Assembly: GCA_013365325.1 (NCBI GenBank)
Contig: JABVXV010000255.1
Coordinates: forward strand, 1-64,000
Direction of reading: 5' to 3'
DNA length: 64,000 nucleotides
Source of the DNA: Dipetalonema caudispina
Taxonomy: Eukaryota; Nematoda; Chromadorea; Rhabditida; Onchocercidae
Under the pieces are notes generated by a model. The model searched no databases and was not told where the DNA came from. It was given only the letters and a program-made list of their open reading frames with translations. Both the position numbers and the translations under genes were made by a program. This document shows positions 1-13,465 of the stretch, piece by piece. How positions within the stretch are numbered: position 1 is the stretch's first letter; each line of letters opens with the position of its first letter.

Positions 1-119
<119 letters not shown>

Positions 120-208
120 GTAATAATAACAAATAATAATGATAATAATAATAAATAATAATAGTAATAATAGTAGTAATAATAATAATAATAGTAATAA
201 ATAATAAT

Positions 209-2736
209 AGGAATGCGTTAACATGCGCTATTGACCATTTCATACATTTACACAAATTTGCTTCTAATCGGTGTAGTGACAACTGATTAAATGTGAAAAT
301 CAAAGAAGCATTTCTTAAGTTTATGTCATCAACTATTTTGAAAAGTAAAGCACGGACGGCTTATTGATTGCATTGCAAAAAATGTCAAGCTCTCTTTTCA
401 CTATGCGTTTTGAGCTGATTTAAAAAAAAAAGGACAAAAAAGGAAGTTGGGTAGGATGAGGAAGAAGAAAAAAAAATAAAAAAAGGAGAGAAGTTGAAAT
501 GTCCGAAATTGCAAGATCGATCGGATTTAACAACTACAAACGACAGTAGACGAAGAAACAAACAATGGAATGGTGAAGCTTATGATCGGTAACGATGCTA
601 ATTACGATGGAAAAACATTCTGCATGACCGAATATGGATGTAATATGATATAATGATAACAATTATTTAATCGAGATTCCCTGATATGTTTCAGTCTTAT
701 TGCATAATATCTGATAGGCGGATAACAGTTAGAGGGAACAGCAAAAAAGCATAAAATAGAAACAACAAGTTAGGAAGAGGAATTCTAACAAAAAATATCA
801 CTGAATTGCATCGGAGTTTTAACATTTGATAGCTTATCACTTGGTATCTAATTCAAGAATTGATTAATTAAAAGATATATTTGATGTGCTTTAACATAAT
901 CTAACATACTGTGTAATTATGAAGTTTTTTTTTTTCTTTTTTAAATGCTGCTCCTGGAATCATCCATAAATATATGACAGGATCCGGAAATCAATTTAGT
1001 GTTATCTTCCTGCTTACCAAATAATTAGTGACATAGCTATGGTTATCATATATGATAGCGTTATAATTTATGTTTATATTATACAAGTGACATTTGCTCA
1101 TCACTTTTTTTTTGAAAATTTTTTCCTCAAATTATTTGAAAATTTAAATGCTCATAATTTATGCCTGAATTGCTTTGTGCACAAAATAGACAAAGTGATA
1201 CTTAATAAAATTTTGCTAATAAAAACTTTTCCCTAATTTTCTTCTTGATATTATTGTATAGAAGATTTAAACATAGCAATTAAAAAAACACTTAATGTTA
1301 TTTTAACCTATATGATCATTAATATAATATAAAATAAAAAGTTGAGATCGGTGATGCAATGAAGTATTCACAATTATAAAGTAGCTTATTATGCAATGAG
1401 TGTACGTACAGTTAATTATATTTGTAGTTTCTGAATTACATGCAGTCTTGCACCTCATGAGATATATAAATTATATATGAAATATAATTCCTTCTTTTCC
1501 TTCCATTTTGATGAATTTAAAATTATTAATTGAACTAACCGCTGAAATCCTTACCTGTATATCTAAATTAATTCATTAAAAAAAATTATCCATTTAACTA
1601 TCAAACGATATCATTCCAATAAACAGAGAGTAGGAAAAAAAAGAAAGAAAGGGGCAACTTTTTATTAAAATAAAATAGGAAATAAATAAGTTGGTAGAAA
1701 CTATATCAAAAATCAAAAATTCTGTAGCTTTTTTATCTTGTTGAATGATAATTAAATGTGTTTGAAGTGATTGATAGGATATGAATTTGGTAACAGAAAG
1801 AGAACGTAATTTGCATATTCATTTTAATAATAATTTCAACATCATAAATCGCCGCCAAAATATTGTTAACACATCAGATACATTCATATAATATATTCTT
1901 ATTCTTAAGCATGAAATCCTAAGCAGTTGTTCAAACATATCCTTCCTTTACTGTAAAGCCTACAATTAGCAATTTCTCATTTATCCTTCATTTTATAAAA
2001 TTATAGTTCAGTTGGAATCAGAAATATGCATACATACGGATATATGTATATACCCACACATACATCAAATGTAAAAAGTAATTCCTAGTAAGAAATAATT
2101 CTACCAAAAAGTAATTCGTGGCACATTAAACTAATTTATATATGATTCAAAAATGCTTTTTCATAAAACTTTCTAGCAAACTTATTAAGAATTCCTTCCA
2201 ACCATCTATTCATTTATCATTTCAATGAAGAACAAAAATTCCATACGATGTTTTCAAAGAAAAAAACAAAGAATAAAATAGGAAAAGAAAAAATTAAATA
2301 TTAGAAACGAATGGATACGATTTGATAATGATGAAAGAGTTGCAAATTATTAAGTAAGGAAAGTGAAACATTTTCATTATTTCATTTTGATTCATTAACA
2401 ACAATATTTGCCCCTCTTGATTGCATTACTTATACAATATTCTTCTTATCTTTAAACTTCTTATTAATTAAGTTTTAGTTGTAGTTCTTCGTGTAATATT
2501 GAAATTTTCAATAACTCTAGCATGAAAATATGTCTTACAGTACATATATAAATTTGTAACCAATTCCAAATTAATACACTAATTGAGAATATTGATTATA
2601 TCATGATTAGAGTAGTAAAATATTTTCCATTCCTTTTTTCTTTTCCTCTTTAGAATATGATGAACTTTATTATTGACGTATGAAATATTGTGAATGTTTC
2701 ATATATAAATTTCCGAATGTTTCTAAATTATTTTCT
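209..2736. other. A+T-rich non-coding stretch
   Basis: I see no exon with good splice signals here. Short open frames are A+T-rich and lack flanking splice consensus. The stretch around 340-640 is slightly richer in G+C and could be an untranslated region or regulatory DNA, but nothing specific is recognisable. A (TC)n tract lies at about 2803-2823, just inside the neighbouring minus-strand open frame. Confidence 0.5.
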
Positions 2737-4086
2737 TCAATTCAATTTATGACATGCAATATAAACTATGTAGCCCATTCTTTCTCTTCTTTTTCTACAC
2801 TCATCTCTCTCTCTCTCTCTCTCTCCTTCCTTCTTTTCCCTTTTTTTTTTCTGTATAAATTTTAAATAAAATAAGGCACAAACCTGTAAATTGGAAAATG
2901 AAACAGTCCGCTGTTGATCACTTATTTCATCGTTTGAAACAATATCCTTATTATCAATAGTTTGCTTTTTCCGCAAAGGTAAGCGGCAACGATTTATTTC
3001 TCTCAGAGTACCGGCATAATCATGCTGGAGGGAAAATAAACATATAAATAAAAACATGAAATTTCCCATATTTTTGTAAGTAAATGTGTTTTTTTCTTCA
3101 TCAGTAAAAATAAACGATAAAAGATTATTTCAAAATTCATAATGTTAAAAAAGTTGTAATAGTAGTAAGACGATATGGATTATGAAACGAGCATTTTTAG
3201 GATCAGTTTTGAATTTATTCTCGAAATTTTGGGAAATAAATTTAAAACTGACATTAAAAAATGAAAAATAACATCACAAGATTAAAAATGAAAGACTCAT
3301 TGTTACAAGTTATTATTGCTGGTGACAAAATGAAGAATGAGGGAAAGATGAAAATTTGTCATTATTTTATCAAAGTGTTTAACTTACCTCCTCATTTAAA
3401 AATTTTTGATTTTGTGCAGATGTATTTACATGGATTTCATGTAATCCAGCAGATTTTAAATGCAATTCCTTTGGTTTAGTACAAGAACTGATCGAATAGG
3501 ATGAATCGGAATGGTATACAAGACCGAAATTTGATTTAAAATTGCGGCTGTTTGATTTTAGAGTGATGGGTGATGAAGTAATTGACGGTAAGAGGTGAGT
3601 TTGAGTATATTTGGGATGTTTCATTGTGGAAATCTGGAGGATTTCTTTATTTTCCACAGTGTTTCTCAGATTTCGAAGAAATGATCTATTATTAATAGAA
3701 GATGAAAATTTAACTTTCTGACTACGCCGTATTTCTTCTATACGATTCCCATTATTTACGGGAGAATGTTTCCTGCTTTGCCATTGTTCTGCTGTTTTAC
3801 GACGTGAATCACGTAGCTGTTTAGGTCCTCGGATAAAAATACAGGAATCGGTACCACTAACGTCACGTTGTTCGTTATTTTGACATGCGGAAGATTGACC
3901 AGTTAAAATTGTATGACATCCTTGACGCAAATATTGTTGTTGTTCGTTTTGTTCATTAAGACTTTTATTCTTGGTACTTTCTAGCTGCGTCCGTTGAGTT
4001 TGACGTGAACAGCGTATTGATGAATACGTTCTACGACCAAGTCTACTCCGAAACGATGTCGGTCCATACGTCTCACTGCATATCAT
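2737..4086 (-). CDS. Unrecognised basic, low-complexity protein (two exons seen, 3' end uncertain)
   Basis: The first exon runs 4086 to 3388 (233 codons, phase 0) and ends at a consensus GTAAGT donor. The second exon starts at 3024 after a CCTCCAG acceptor. It can either end at 2884 at a GTTTGT donor, leading to unseen exons, or read through to a stop at 2737. The start at 4086 is preferred because an ATTTTAG acceptor sits only 4 bases upstream, as expected for spliced-leader addition. The protein is rich in Ser, Asn, Gln, Arg and Lys, with no membrane segment, signal peptide or domain that I recognise. If read through, the (TC)n tract encodes a Glu/Arg repeat. The length of the first exon, the in-phase join and the clean donor favour a real gene; its function is unknown. 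Confidence 0.5.
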
Positions 4087-4090
4087 ACTG

Positions 4091-4102
4091 CTAAAATAGT
4101 TT
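4091..4102 (-). promoter_or_regulatory. Candidate trans-splice acceptor of the 2737-4086 gene
   Basis: On the minus strand a T-rich stretch ending in TTTTAG stands 4 bases before the ATG at 4086. In nematodes, spliced-leader acceptors commonly lie this close to the start codon. An ordinary cis acceptor is also possible: it would need a phase-2 upstream exon, which I could not find. Confidence 0.4.
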
Positions 4103-4602
4103 GCGAAGTTTTCTTGATCAACTACTAAAACGATTTATCACCTCATCAAGCAGTTGATGAAGAGTTCAACACATTAATTACATTAACGTCGTAATTACTC
4201 GTGTACTGCATAAACAAATGCTTGACGGTAGATGTAAAACGGAAAGGTGTGAATGTCAGATAAACTGTTACTTTTGATATTAATGTACAAAATATAAAAT
4301 TGGAAAAATAGAATATTCAATAAATAAAATAGCCTTAGATGTATATCCTTAAATAAAATCGTTTGCCTTGCATTACTTAATGAAATCTATTGCTTACAGT
4401 AGAGTTCACTTTATCTTCAAGTTTTCCACTTACGTATGTATATACATGGATTTTGAGAACAGCAGTTACGTAAACGTTGGCGAAGCAGACGAAAAATAAC
4501 GTTAATGCTAAGTTCACAAAGTAGCTTACGTACGTCTGCTATTTACTTCTGAAAAATGTTCTAAACGCAAAATACTTTTAACGCAGTGTATAATAAATAA
4601 GG

Positions 4603-4703
4603 TTGTAAATAAAATAAGGTATAAAGTTTTAGCTAATTGTAGATACATTGTGTTAATGTATCTACAATTAGCTAAAACCTTGTATACCTTATTTTATTTA
4701 CAA
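4603..4703. repeat. Near-perfect inverted repeat (foldback) with 5-base loop
   Basis: The left arm (4603-4649) and right arm (4655-4703) are reverse complements, apart from one short mismatch/indel near GGTATAAAG versus GGTATACAAGG. The central loop is GTGTT at 4650-4654. The whole 101-bp element can form a stem of about 47 bp. It could be a foldback MITE-like element or a hairpin RNA source. No protein-coding content and no clear target-site duplication were seen. Confidence 0.9.
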
Positions 4704-5190
4704 ATTCGAATCTATCCGAAAACAGATCCGATAATAATGATAATTGCACTTAACTATCAGGAGGAGAGAATTATAATATAATACTCTACAGGAAAAGGTA
4801 ACTACACAAATATTTTCTGCTAACAACTAAGAAAAATCCCACAAAATATCTCGATATCAGTACATTTCAATAATTCGAGCCTTTTTTTCGGTGAAATTCC
4901 AACAAATGGATTTTCTTTTCTTCTTACGAATAATCAAATAAAATAAGAAAAGACAAATAAATATTATCAAAATATAAAGGATAATTATACAAATGTTAAC
5001 AAAATGAATAAATTAAATAATCGATTAAAAAATGATGATAAATACAATTATAAATTATATTCATTGAAAGACATAACTAATGATTACGTATAATATTTCA
5101 TCTAAAGAATATCTAAGGGTTACTACTAGTGCTTATTGGGTAAATTTTATGAATTAGGCCTTTTTTTTCTTTTCTTTTTTCTACTTTTTC

Positions 5191-5226
<36 letters not shown>

Positions 5227-6198
5227 TAAGTAAGAAGAGAAGGAAGCAATAACCAAAGAAGCGATAAGAAAAGCGATCATTTATTTCGTATTGCATTCGT
5301 CCTGTACCGTTCGTTCTTCGTATCTTTTTTTCATTTTGATGTGTGATATTCTCCTCCGTATCGGACGGATCCATCCCTATTCTTCAAACCGAGGACATTT
5401 TCTGCATTGGCGGGAATAATTATTTTGAAAGAAAATTGTCATCGACGTTGTAGTTGTCACATTTGAATTAATGTTCATTTTCGACCTTTCTTCTCTTCCA
5501 ATCTTTACAGCTCAAATATCAGCGTAATGATACACGTACGTCAGCATACAGTAAGGAACATTCGTATTCGTTCATTACATCCTTTCATGCATTAGTTTCA
5601 CATAATGTTACAATCAAAATGATTGTAACGAATTTTCATCGTAATTTTTAACCTTCTCTTCTTTAGATGCATCCATATTTGAACTCTGAATTCTTGTACG
5701 AATACTAATTCTCTTCATCATTAGGATTATTATGGATTCTTGGATTTTTAATTTGATTACTTCAAGTGTTATGAAACTGATAATGGTCACCATTGATATG
5801 AATATTGCATCATCAATGAATGTTGCGAATTTCGATGTTTACCCATAAGATATATGCAAATTTCAATGCTTTTCATCCACGTATGCCATAAGATATACTC
5901 AAACATGTAGTTAGAAATTCGATCAAAAGTACAAACATTATAAATTATTATGGATTATCTCTTCCAGGGGAAAAAAAAGTACGTTAAAATTATGCATCAT
6001 TGTAGTGATATTTTGAAATGCAAACAGTTCATATTTCATACTTAGCTGCACATCGAAATGATATGTGGCCCAAATATGACAGATATGAGAGAACAAAGAA
6101 AAGTAGCATAGGCTTTCAAGGTCATTTCGTGTTATTCCATGATGATGACATTGTCACATTTTGTTTTCGAAGAGATAATGAAAATAATGAAAACTAAC
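4704..6198. other. Non-coding interval with a T30 run
   Basis: This interval lies between the foldback and the candidate exon at 6199-6267. A 30-base T homopolymer occupies 5196-5225. A minus-strand open frame (5192-5374) runs directly into this homopolymer as poly-lysine and has no convincing splice sites, so it is not called. Confidence 0.5.
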
Positions 6199-6267
6199 AC
6201 CTAACGAATAGCTGTAAATGGGTTGACGCTCGTCTTCATCGGATGCTCCATCTTTGAATATTGCCAT
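6199..6267 (-). CDS. Candidate alternative first coding exon
   Basis: On the minus strand an ATTTTCAG acceptor is followed by 5 bases and then ATG at 6267. This opens a frame of 23 codons, beginning MAIFKDGASDEDERQPIYSY, up to a GTTAGT donor after 6199. The short spacer from acceptor to ATG fits spliced-leader addition. The exon ends in phase 0 and could join the phase-0 exon at 3024 of the downstream unrecognised gene, giving a second N-terminus. It cannot join the exon at 4090 in frame. The coding call rests only on the splice context and the non-A+T-biased codons. Confidence 0.3.
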
Positions 6268-9200
6268 CTTCCCTGAAAATTAATTAAATGATTGAAATAC
6301 TCCAAATTTGAACTCAATATTAGACCGGAAAGTTTAAGATTTTAGATTTCTCAAGCGAAATCTCTCCAAATTCAAAGATAATAGTTCAACTCCAAAATCG
6401 TTTATTTATTTTAATTCTTATCGTAGAACTCTTTATCAACTAAATTAATTCCTGATCAAATTGAGAAAGTTACAAAAAACTGAAAGCATAAATTCGCAAA
6501 AAAAAATATCCTGGAATAAGTTAATTGTTTTTAGTATCTAATTTATTTGAACAATCGGGAAAGATATATCAATGATAGCAAATAATAATTCGTGTGATAT
6601 GAAACAATCTATTTGGAGGGATCTCCCAGAAATGTTACTTTCATTGACGATAGCCATATATTGCTGATCTTAGCATACCTGATACTACCGCGTGCCATAC
6701 TGATGATGCCGAATTTTTCTGTACTTTTCGCAAAGATTTTTAATTTCTTACGTTAAGCAAGAAAAATAAGCAAATGAAAAAATTTCAAAGAATACTTTGA
6801 ACTTCTCATCCTAATATGAGGATCAATTAAGAAATCCACATCTAATTAGCATTATCTTTTACAGAGCCTAATTTGCTTTACATGGATCTACTTCCCCTAC
6901 ACCCAGAAAAAAAAAAAAAAAAAGAATAAAAGAAAAGCTATCAATCAGAACTTTAAAAATCAGACGATTGTCAATGGCGAAGATTTTTAATACTATTTTC
7001 CACTGACACGATCATACCTGAAATATGTTTACTTCAAATGTAATATTTGAAAAATGTTACCGTAAAACTAGTAAAAATGATTTATAATTATTAAGAGATC
7101 AAATAGAATTCAATCACAATCAATATTCTTTCAGAATATTTCGAAACCGATGGGTGTTACAATTATGCCAAAATTTACTTGTAAAGTTCGCTTGAAGTTT
7201 TCGTTAAATTTAATGCAAAATGCTAAATAAACGTGGTTCACGTAAGATAATCAGTCATTCATCATTTTGCGTCAATGTTTTCTTTGTTCATAGTTGGATC
7301 TTACTGATTGTGTATTTAACATTTCAGAACATATTTCAAGCTTATCTTTCTTTTTCTTTGAACTAATAAAAACTTTTAAAGTAATGCTGACTTTTGTTAA
7401 AATTAATTCATTCGTATCGATGACATGAAATCCATAAGTTGAATATATTGCAAAACTTTATTTTTTGTTTTGCGTAATTCTTTGCAGCTCTTTTCTGTGC
7501 TGGATTTGCCGTTGAAATTACGGAACGATTTCAGATTTCAGTAATGTTCGATAAGATAATTATAATCAATCAATCTTCATACAACCTTCCTGTGATAAAA
7601 TTATGTATGATCCTTTTTAAATGAACTTCACAGTAGCAATTGGTGAATTATGCTGGTTAATTTATTCATTTGTTAGATTGCTGAAGGTTCGGATCATTTG
7701 ATTTTAAATAGCCAACATCATAGCCATTGTTTTTACTGTTTATATCACCATAGTGTGATAACATTCAAGCATTATTAGTGAACGTATCACGGTGAAGTAA
7801 TCAAGTTTAATTTCGACAAATGCTCAGATATAAAAAAGAATCTAATTAGTTTATATTTTATAAACTAAAAACATTTTCACCTAAAAATGTTTTTGATATC
7901 ATGCCATATTTTATATTTCTTGTGAAAATAATGATATGATAATTGTTGATCAATATCGAATATATGATGTATGAAATGTGTTCAGATGAAAAAGTTCATT
8001 TTATAGGTGCATATTTCCTATTATGTAATTGTTTGATGGAATTTCTGAGTTTTCATTGAAATTTTGATTTCTATCAGCAATGCAATATATGAATGATTCA
8101 ATTCATATAGTCTATAATAGAAGAAGGAAAGAGAGGAGAAAAGGAAGGAAATAAATGAATAATTAAAGAAAGATGAAAGAAATGAATGAATAATTTAAAG
8201 CAAAGGACATTACGAAGTACCATATTTACTTGCATCCAGAACAATTAAATTGATATTCAAATTGCTTTCATGACAAACAATAGTATTTTGAATTATTTTG
8301 ACTGAAAAATATTTTATCATCTTTTTATTTGAAATTTGTGTAATCAAGGATTATTATTTATTGATTTATACATTAAATTTTATCAAAATTTATCGACATT
8401 GAATATCGGCAAATATTTTTGGAAATTTCAAAAATTTCGTTTTAGATTTTTTATTTAATTGCGTCACACATATTTTTTGTTTTCATGAGAATAAATATTT
8501 TCATGAGAACCGATACAATGAATTTTGTTCGTAAATTGTGACATGCTCTACTGTACGAACTTTTTTTTCAAAAAAAAAAAAAGAAAACTTATCAAAATTA
8601 TAAGTTACCAGGATGGGAAGACTTACAAATTCATTAGTGATGCGATGAAAGTACCATACGAACGGTAACACAAAACTTCATCAGTTCAATAATTGTTTAG
8701 TTTGAGACTGAAATGAAAGTTCGATAGGAATCTTCAACCATGCCATCGATTGATACATGAAAACACCGATAAGGAAGATGCATATCATTATTGTTATCAC
8801 TTTTTCTATCCCATCTCGCATCATACTCCATTGATAAATTGGGCGAATCATTAAGAAAAATATGTAATTAATCCAAAGAATGCATGGAAATATTTTAAAA
8901 ATGTTTTGTTTAATCAAAAATGATAAGTGATGCATTAATCATAATTTTGAAGTCATTTTTTCCTCCCATCTTATGAAACTTATATGATGTAAATTATAAT
9001 ACGCTTTGTGCCGGCATTGTTTTGAATATGTTTTTTTTTTTTTTTTTTTGATTAACTTTTTGAAAATAGATCATTTTTTATTAATTTTTTACCAAAATAG
9101 AAAACATTGCTTAGAAACATTTCACGTTTCATTTAATATAATTCTCTTTAAAGGATCATTGATTATAGGCCATAAAACTTTTCTTAATGAATAAATGCAT

Positions 9201-12200
9201 TCGATGTAAATATTTTTCGCTAAAATCTTCCGTTTCACAAATGTATTTAACGGGTATAATTATCAATAATTTATCTGCTTGTTATAGTATAATCAGAGGT
9301 AAAATGATTAACCATCACATATTGCAACATTTTTAGGCGTTAAATTATCATAGATTCTTTCTAACATATTTACAACAAAGTTTATAAAACATTTTACTCA
9401 AGTAAGCATTAACCTAAGACATTTTCGCATTGATTTTTGCTCTATTGAAGTGCATTACACTAGTCTACATATTATTTGCTAGACTAAAGTCGATAAATTT
9501 CAACTGCTATCTTTGTTCTAGTATTTTATTACTGAATTTTCATTGTAAAACATAATTTTTGTTGCTCGTCCTTTTTAGATGCAAAACATTTCGATATCAA
9601 ATGTTTGCTTTAATTTCAATTCGATAATTGCAATTCAATGGTTAAACCATTTAATTATTCAATTCTTTAGTGATATAATACCGCAAATTAAAATTTGAAC
9701 AAGGAGACATTTTAATTGTAAAAAGATTTTCAACAAATTTTAATAGATCACATGATAACTGCTTAAGAACATCTTATTGATAATGTAAACAAATTTTGTT
9801 AAATTTCTTCTATTGATCATCAGCAAAAGAAAACATTCGCTTCCTTAGCTTTAAAGTAATATGAGGTGTTGTAATAACAACAATATTGAGATGCTACCTG
9901 TAAAAGTTAGCTAAAGAAACGAAAGAGAAATTTAAATAAACAAGGGTCAGATAGGGTCATCCGAAGAGTAATAAGCTCAGCATCAAATCCTGAGGGTAGA
10001 AAGTGGTTCATCTGATACGATTATTTGTAATCGATTATATTGGAAGAATTTTGTTGCTGAAATTTTACTCAAAAAGAGAAAGAGGAGAAGGACGAAAGAA
10101 CGAAATCGTTATAAATTCTATGCTGAAGGAATTTATGGATCACTATAAAAAGCTTTGAAGAATGATATGATTTATGCACCATTGTTGAATAAATTGAGTT
10201 ATATGTGTGTTTTAAAAATGAAATTTTTAGGTTGGTCATTTATTTCTCCACTTAAATTTCATATTCATTTCGAAAATTATAAAGAATCAGAGTAAAATTT
10301 CAGCATCAAGAAAAAGAAAAAAAAAAAACATAGCATACTAGAGATATTAAAGTAGCATGCTTCATAATTTATTTTAATTAATTTGTTTATAATTTTCCAT
10401 TTTTTGATAGAGGTTATATGAGCTATAATTTTAAAATTTGCGGAAGGATTAAAACGAAAAAATTAAGCGATGGAAGATAATACAATCAAGCTGATGGTAA
10501 CAAATGTTACCAAATAATTATTTGTAAAAAAAACTTACCTTTAAAATAATGTATTTTCATTTAGGTTACATCTTAATGTTTAGCTAATTTTAGCGGCATC
10601 TTTTCTTGAAAAACGAATGAAATATGATGAAAACTCGTTATTATCTCATTTCCTTACATTTTTTTAAAAATTAGTTCAATTTGTTTTAGTAACTTCAAGA
10701 ATTTTTCAGTAAATACGTCACTATTTATAAATGATTGCTGGTTATTCGAATATTATTGACGTTGAACAAATTTTGAAAAGAAGAAAAGATGATTTCATAT
10801 GAGAAATGTTCATATCTTTTGATTATATTCAAAATTTATTCATGAATGATTTTTTGTCGATAAGAAATTGTTTAAAAAAGTAAGTGCATTTGAAAAAATT
10901 TGGAAATTTACACAATGTTTCAATTTTTTGCTATTATTACAAACAAAGAAATTGTGGAAGGTAAGAAGAAAATTCTAGCACCTGCATATCTAGTTCATTA
11001 TTAATCCCTCCAAGTTTCTAAAAATTTTTTTCCCTATGATCATTTCCAGTTATCATTTATTCATTTCTAAATTAAAAAGAGATAATTGACAAATATTTTG
11101 GTTTCGAACAATAAACTTAAATACAATCCATAAAGCATTTGGAGGAAATGATTGCAGCTATTAGATTGCAATAAATGTGAAGGAATGTAAAATTCATTCA
11201 CCACAGGTAAAGGGAAATAGAAAATGCATTTTCCTAATTAGCATATTTCCCGAAATTTCCAAACAAAACAATAATACTAACGATAGGCGATGATTTGCAT
11301 TTAAAGGAAATTAATTACGAATATCGTAGTCATGAGAATAACATTAAAATCAAATTGCTACAATTGTTGCAGTTAGACGATATGAGGGAATTAAGATAAG
11401 CACTTCTTTTTTTATTGTTGCTATAAAATTTTTCAATAAATTTGCTGAATTTCCTTTTAAAATTTTCAAATATTTAACTAACTAATGAAGCAAAAATTTA
11501 TTTTTAGCCACTTATCTTATACTTGTCAAATGAATTCCATTCAGTAAAAATTATTCAATCATTCTAGTTCGTAACTATCCATTTCCGGCTAATCCCATAT
11601 ACTTTTAATTTAGTGAATCTTTCTATTACCTGATTAATCGTTATCGAGGATACATCATATAGCAATGTAATTGAAATATATGAAATATATATCAATTTAT
11701 CTCCTGCGGGAATTTCCATCCTATAACCCTTGTTTGCTCTTCTCATGCAGATATCAATTTTAAGAGGTAAATTGAGCGAAAGAAAATGGAATTGATTTTA
11801 ATTTCACAACACTTTCTCATTAATGACGCACAAATTCTATTTCACTTCAAGTGAAGTTCGCATCGCTTCACAAGAAAGATTGAAAAACCACATATCGTGA
11901 AAAGAAAGTTTATGGAATTTTATTTGTTTTTTTACTAATCCCCCAATTTATTTATGACATTTAATTAAGCTTGGTTTGAATGATCAGAGTTGATATGTGA
12001 AATTAATCTTGTGATAAGCATAGCATTTAACAATTTCTCTTCATCACCTCACTTTTTCTCCTTCTTTTTTCCAGCTTTATGAACTTTTGTTGCATTTAAC
12101 CACTTAAATGAAGGCAATTTCTACATGTTTGTATCCATTTAATTATTGAATACATTACTTGTGAAAATTTAATCGTTCCTTCTTTGAAGAATTTGTTTAA

Positions 12201-13465
12201 GACCTAATATTTTCGCATAATGATGCATTTTTCCAATCAAAATTCTTTTCTTTCACTACGAAATTCCATTCCTCGTCTACTTTCGATTCATTTTGTGATT
12301 GGTTAAAATTTTTGCTAAATAATTTGGGAAAAAAAATTTTGAAACTTGCTGGATTTTGTAAGTTTAACGAAATAGCACGAATTTTTTTTACGAAACTTGC
12401 ATTTCTTACAGAAATTTAATTAATTTCTTTCATTTGTTTATTTGGAAAAAAAGAGGAAGCATTTCATGATAAATTATTGTAGATTTAAAATAATAGCAAA
12501 TTTATTGTAAGCAATGAAATGAATATTACAGCAACTGTTATTTTTCTTTATTTTAAAGGTAGTAGAAGTAGCAGATAGAAGGTAATTGAATTGCTTTCGT
12601 CAACTGATCACTGTGAATTATCCCTGAGGAATCAAGGAAAATAAGTAAGAAAGATATTGGTCGATGTTAATGTATTTCTGGTTGAGGATTTATTTAATAA
12701 AATTGTATTTTTACGGAAAAATAGTTTAAAGAAAATTACTTAGGGAAAGGCTGTCATTTCAATATTATTCAGTGCTATAGCAAACATTTTTGCACTGACA
12801 AGTTTGCTGCTTTTTTTTTTTCCATCTTCTTTTACTGACTTTTTCGGAGGAGATTCTGCTGTCAAAGTTTATCATCGATACATCTGAATGGAATACGCTA
12901 TAAATTTCCATTGTGGTGTATTGAATCAAACAGATACAATGATATTGTAAATAGGTACGAAATCGTAAAATGACGAAAGATAATTCTGTAGAGTAAAGTG
13001 ATAATCATGTAATGTCATTATAGAAATTAATGTAATTTGAGAAAAGATTTTCAAATCATATAATTGATCTATTACATTTTGTTATCCCTTTCCCTCATCA
13101 AGCAAATGTTAATTATATTATTGATAAAACTATGCATGCATCACTATGTTTCTAAGATCATTAATTAACTTTGTTTTTGCAACAATGAAATGTGATTTTC
13201 TAATCGTATTTCCTTACTACATATTGGCACGTTTCCTCAACTAATCTAAACTTATTTTATCGCGTAAACAAAATCTAATCAATATTTTAAGCAGCAAATG
13301 TATTTTATCTACCATTCAACTTTTTGGTGATTTCCGACTTCAACAGATAAAAGCTATCAGCGAGTCTGCTACGCAACCTCTGAATATCGTAATGAGATCA
13401 ATGATTTGCTAAGAGCTGTTGAATCGATGTAAAAAAAAATTTCGGAAAAATTATTATGAAGTGAA
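6268..13465. other. Intergenic DNA, no supported gene
   Basis: About 7 kb of A+T-rich DNA with homopolymer runs and no open frame carrying good exon signals. The only open frame worth noting is the short membrane-like one at 8681-8824. Isolated donor-like GTAAGT motifs on the minus strand, for example near 8630 and 10537, have no convincing exon attached. Confidence 0.5.
8681..8824 (-). CDS. Possible small single-pass membrane protein (47 residues)
   Basis: The frame starts with a double Met (MMRDGIEK), has one hydrophobic segment of about 20 residues (residues 9-30) and ends after a polar tail. Its base composition is less A+T-rich than the surroundings. The open frame extends upstream to 8935, but that part is A+T-rich and looks random. 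There is no homology that I recognise and no clear trans-splice acceptor directly before the Met. It may be chance. Confidence 0.15.
   Translation of the reverse strand: MMRDGIEKVITIMICIFLIGVFMYQSMAWLKIPIELSFQSQTKQLLN

Noticed and set aside
5192..5374. 60-codon minus-strand frame ending in poly-lysine
   Set aside because: Its C-terminus is only the T30 homopolymer read in reverse, and no convincing donor or acceptor was found.
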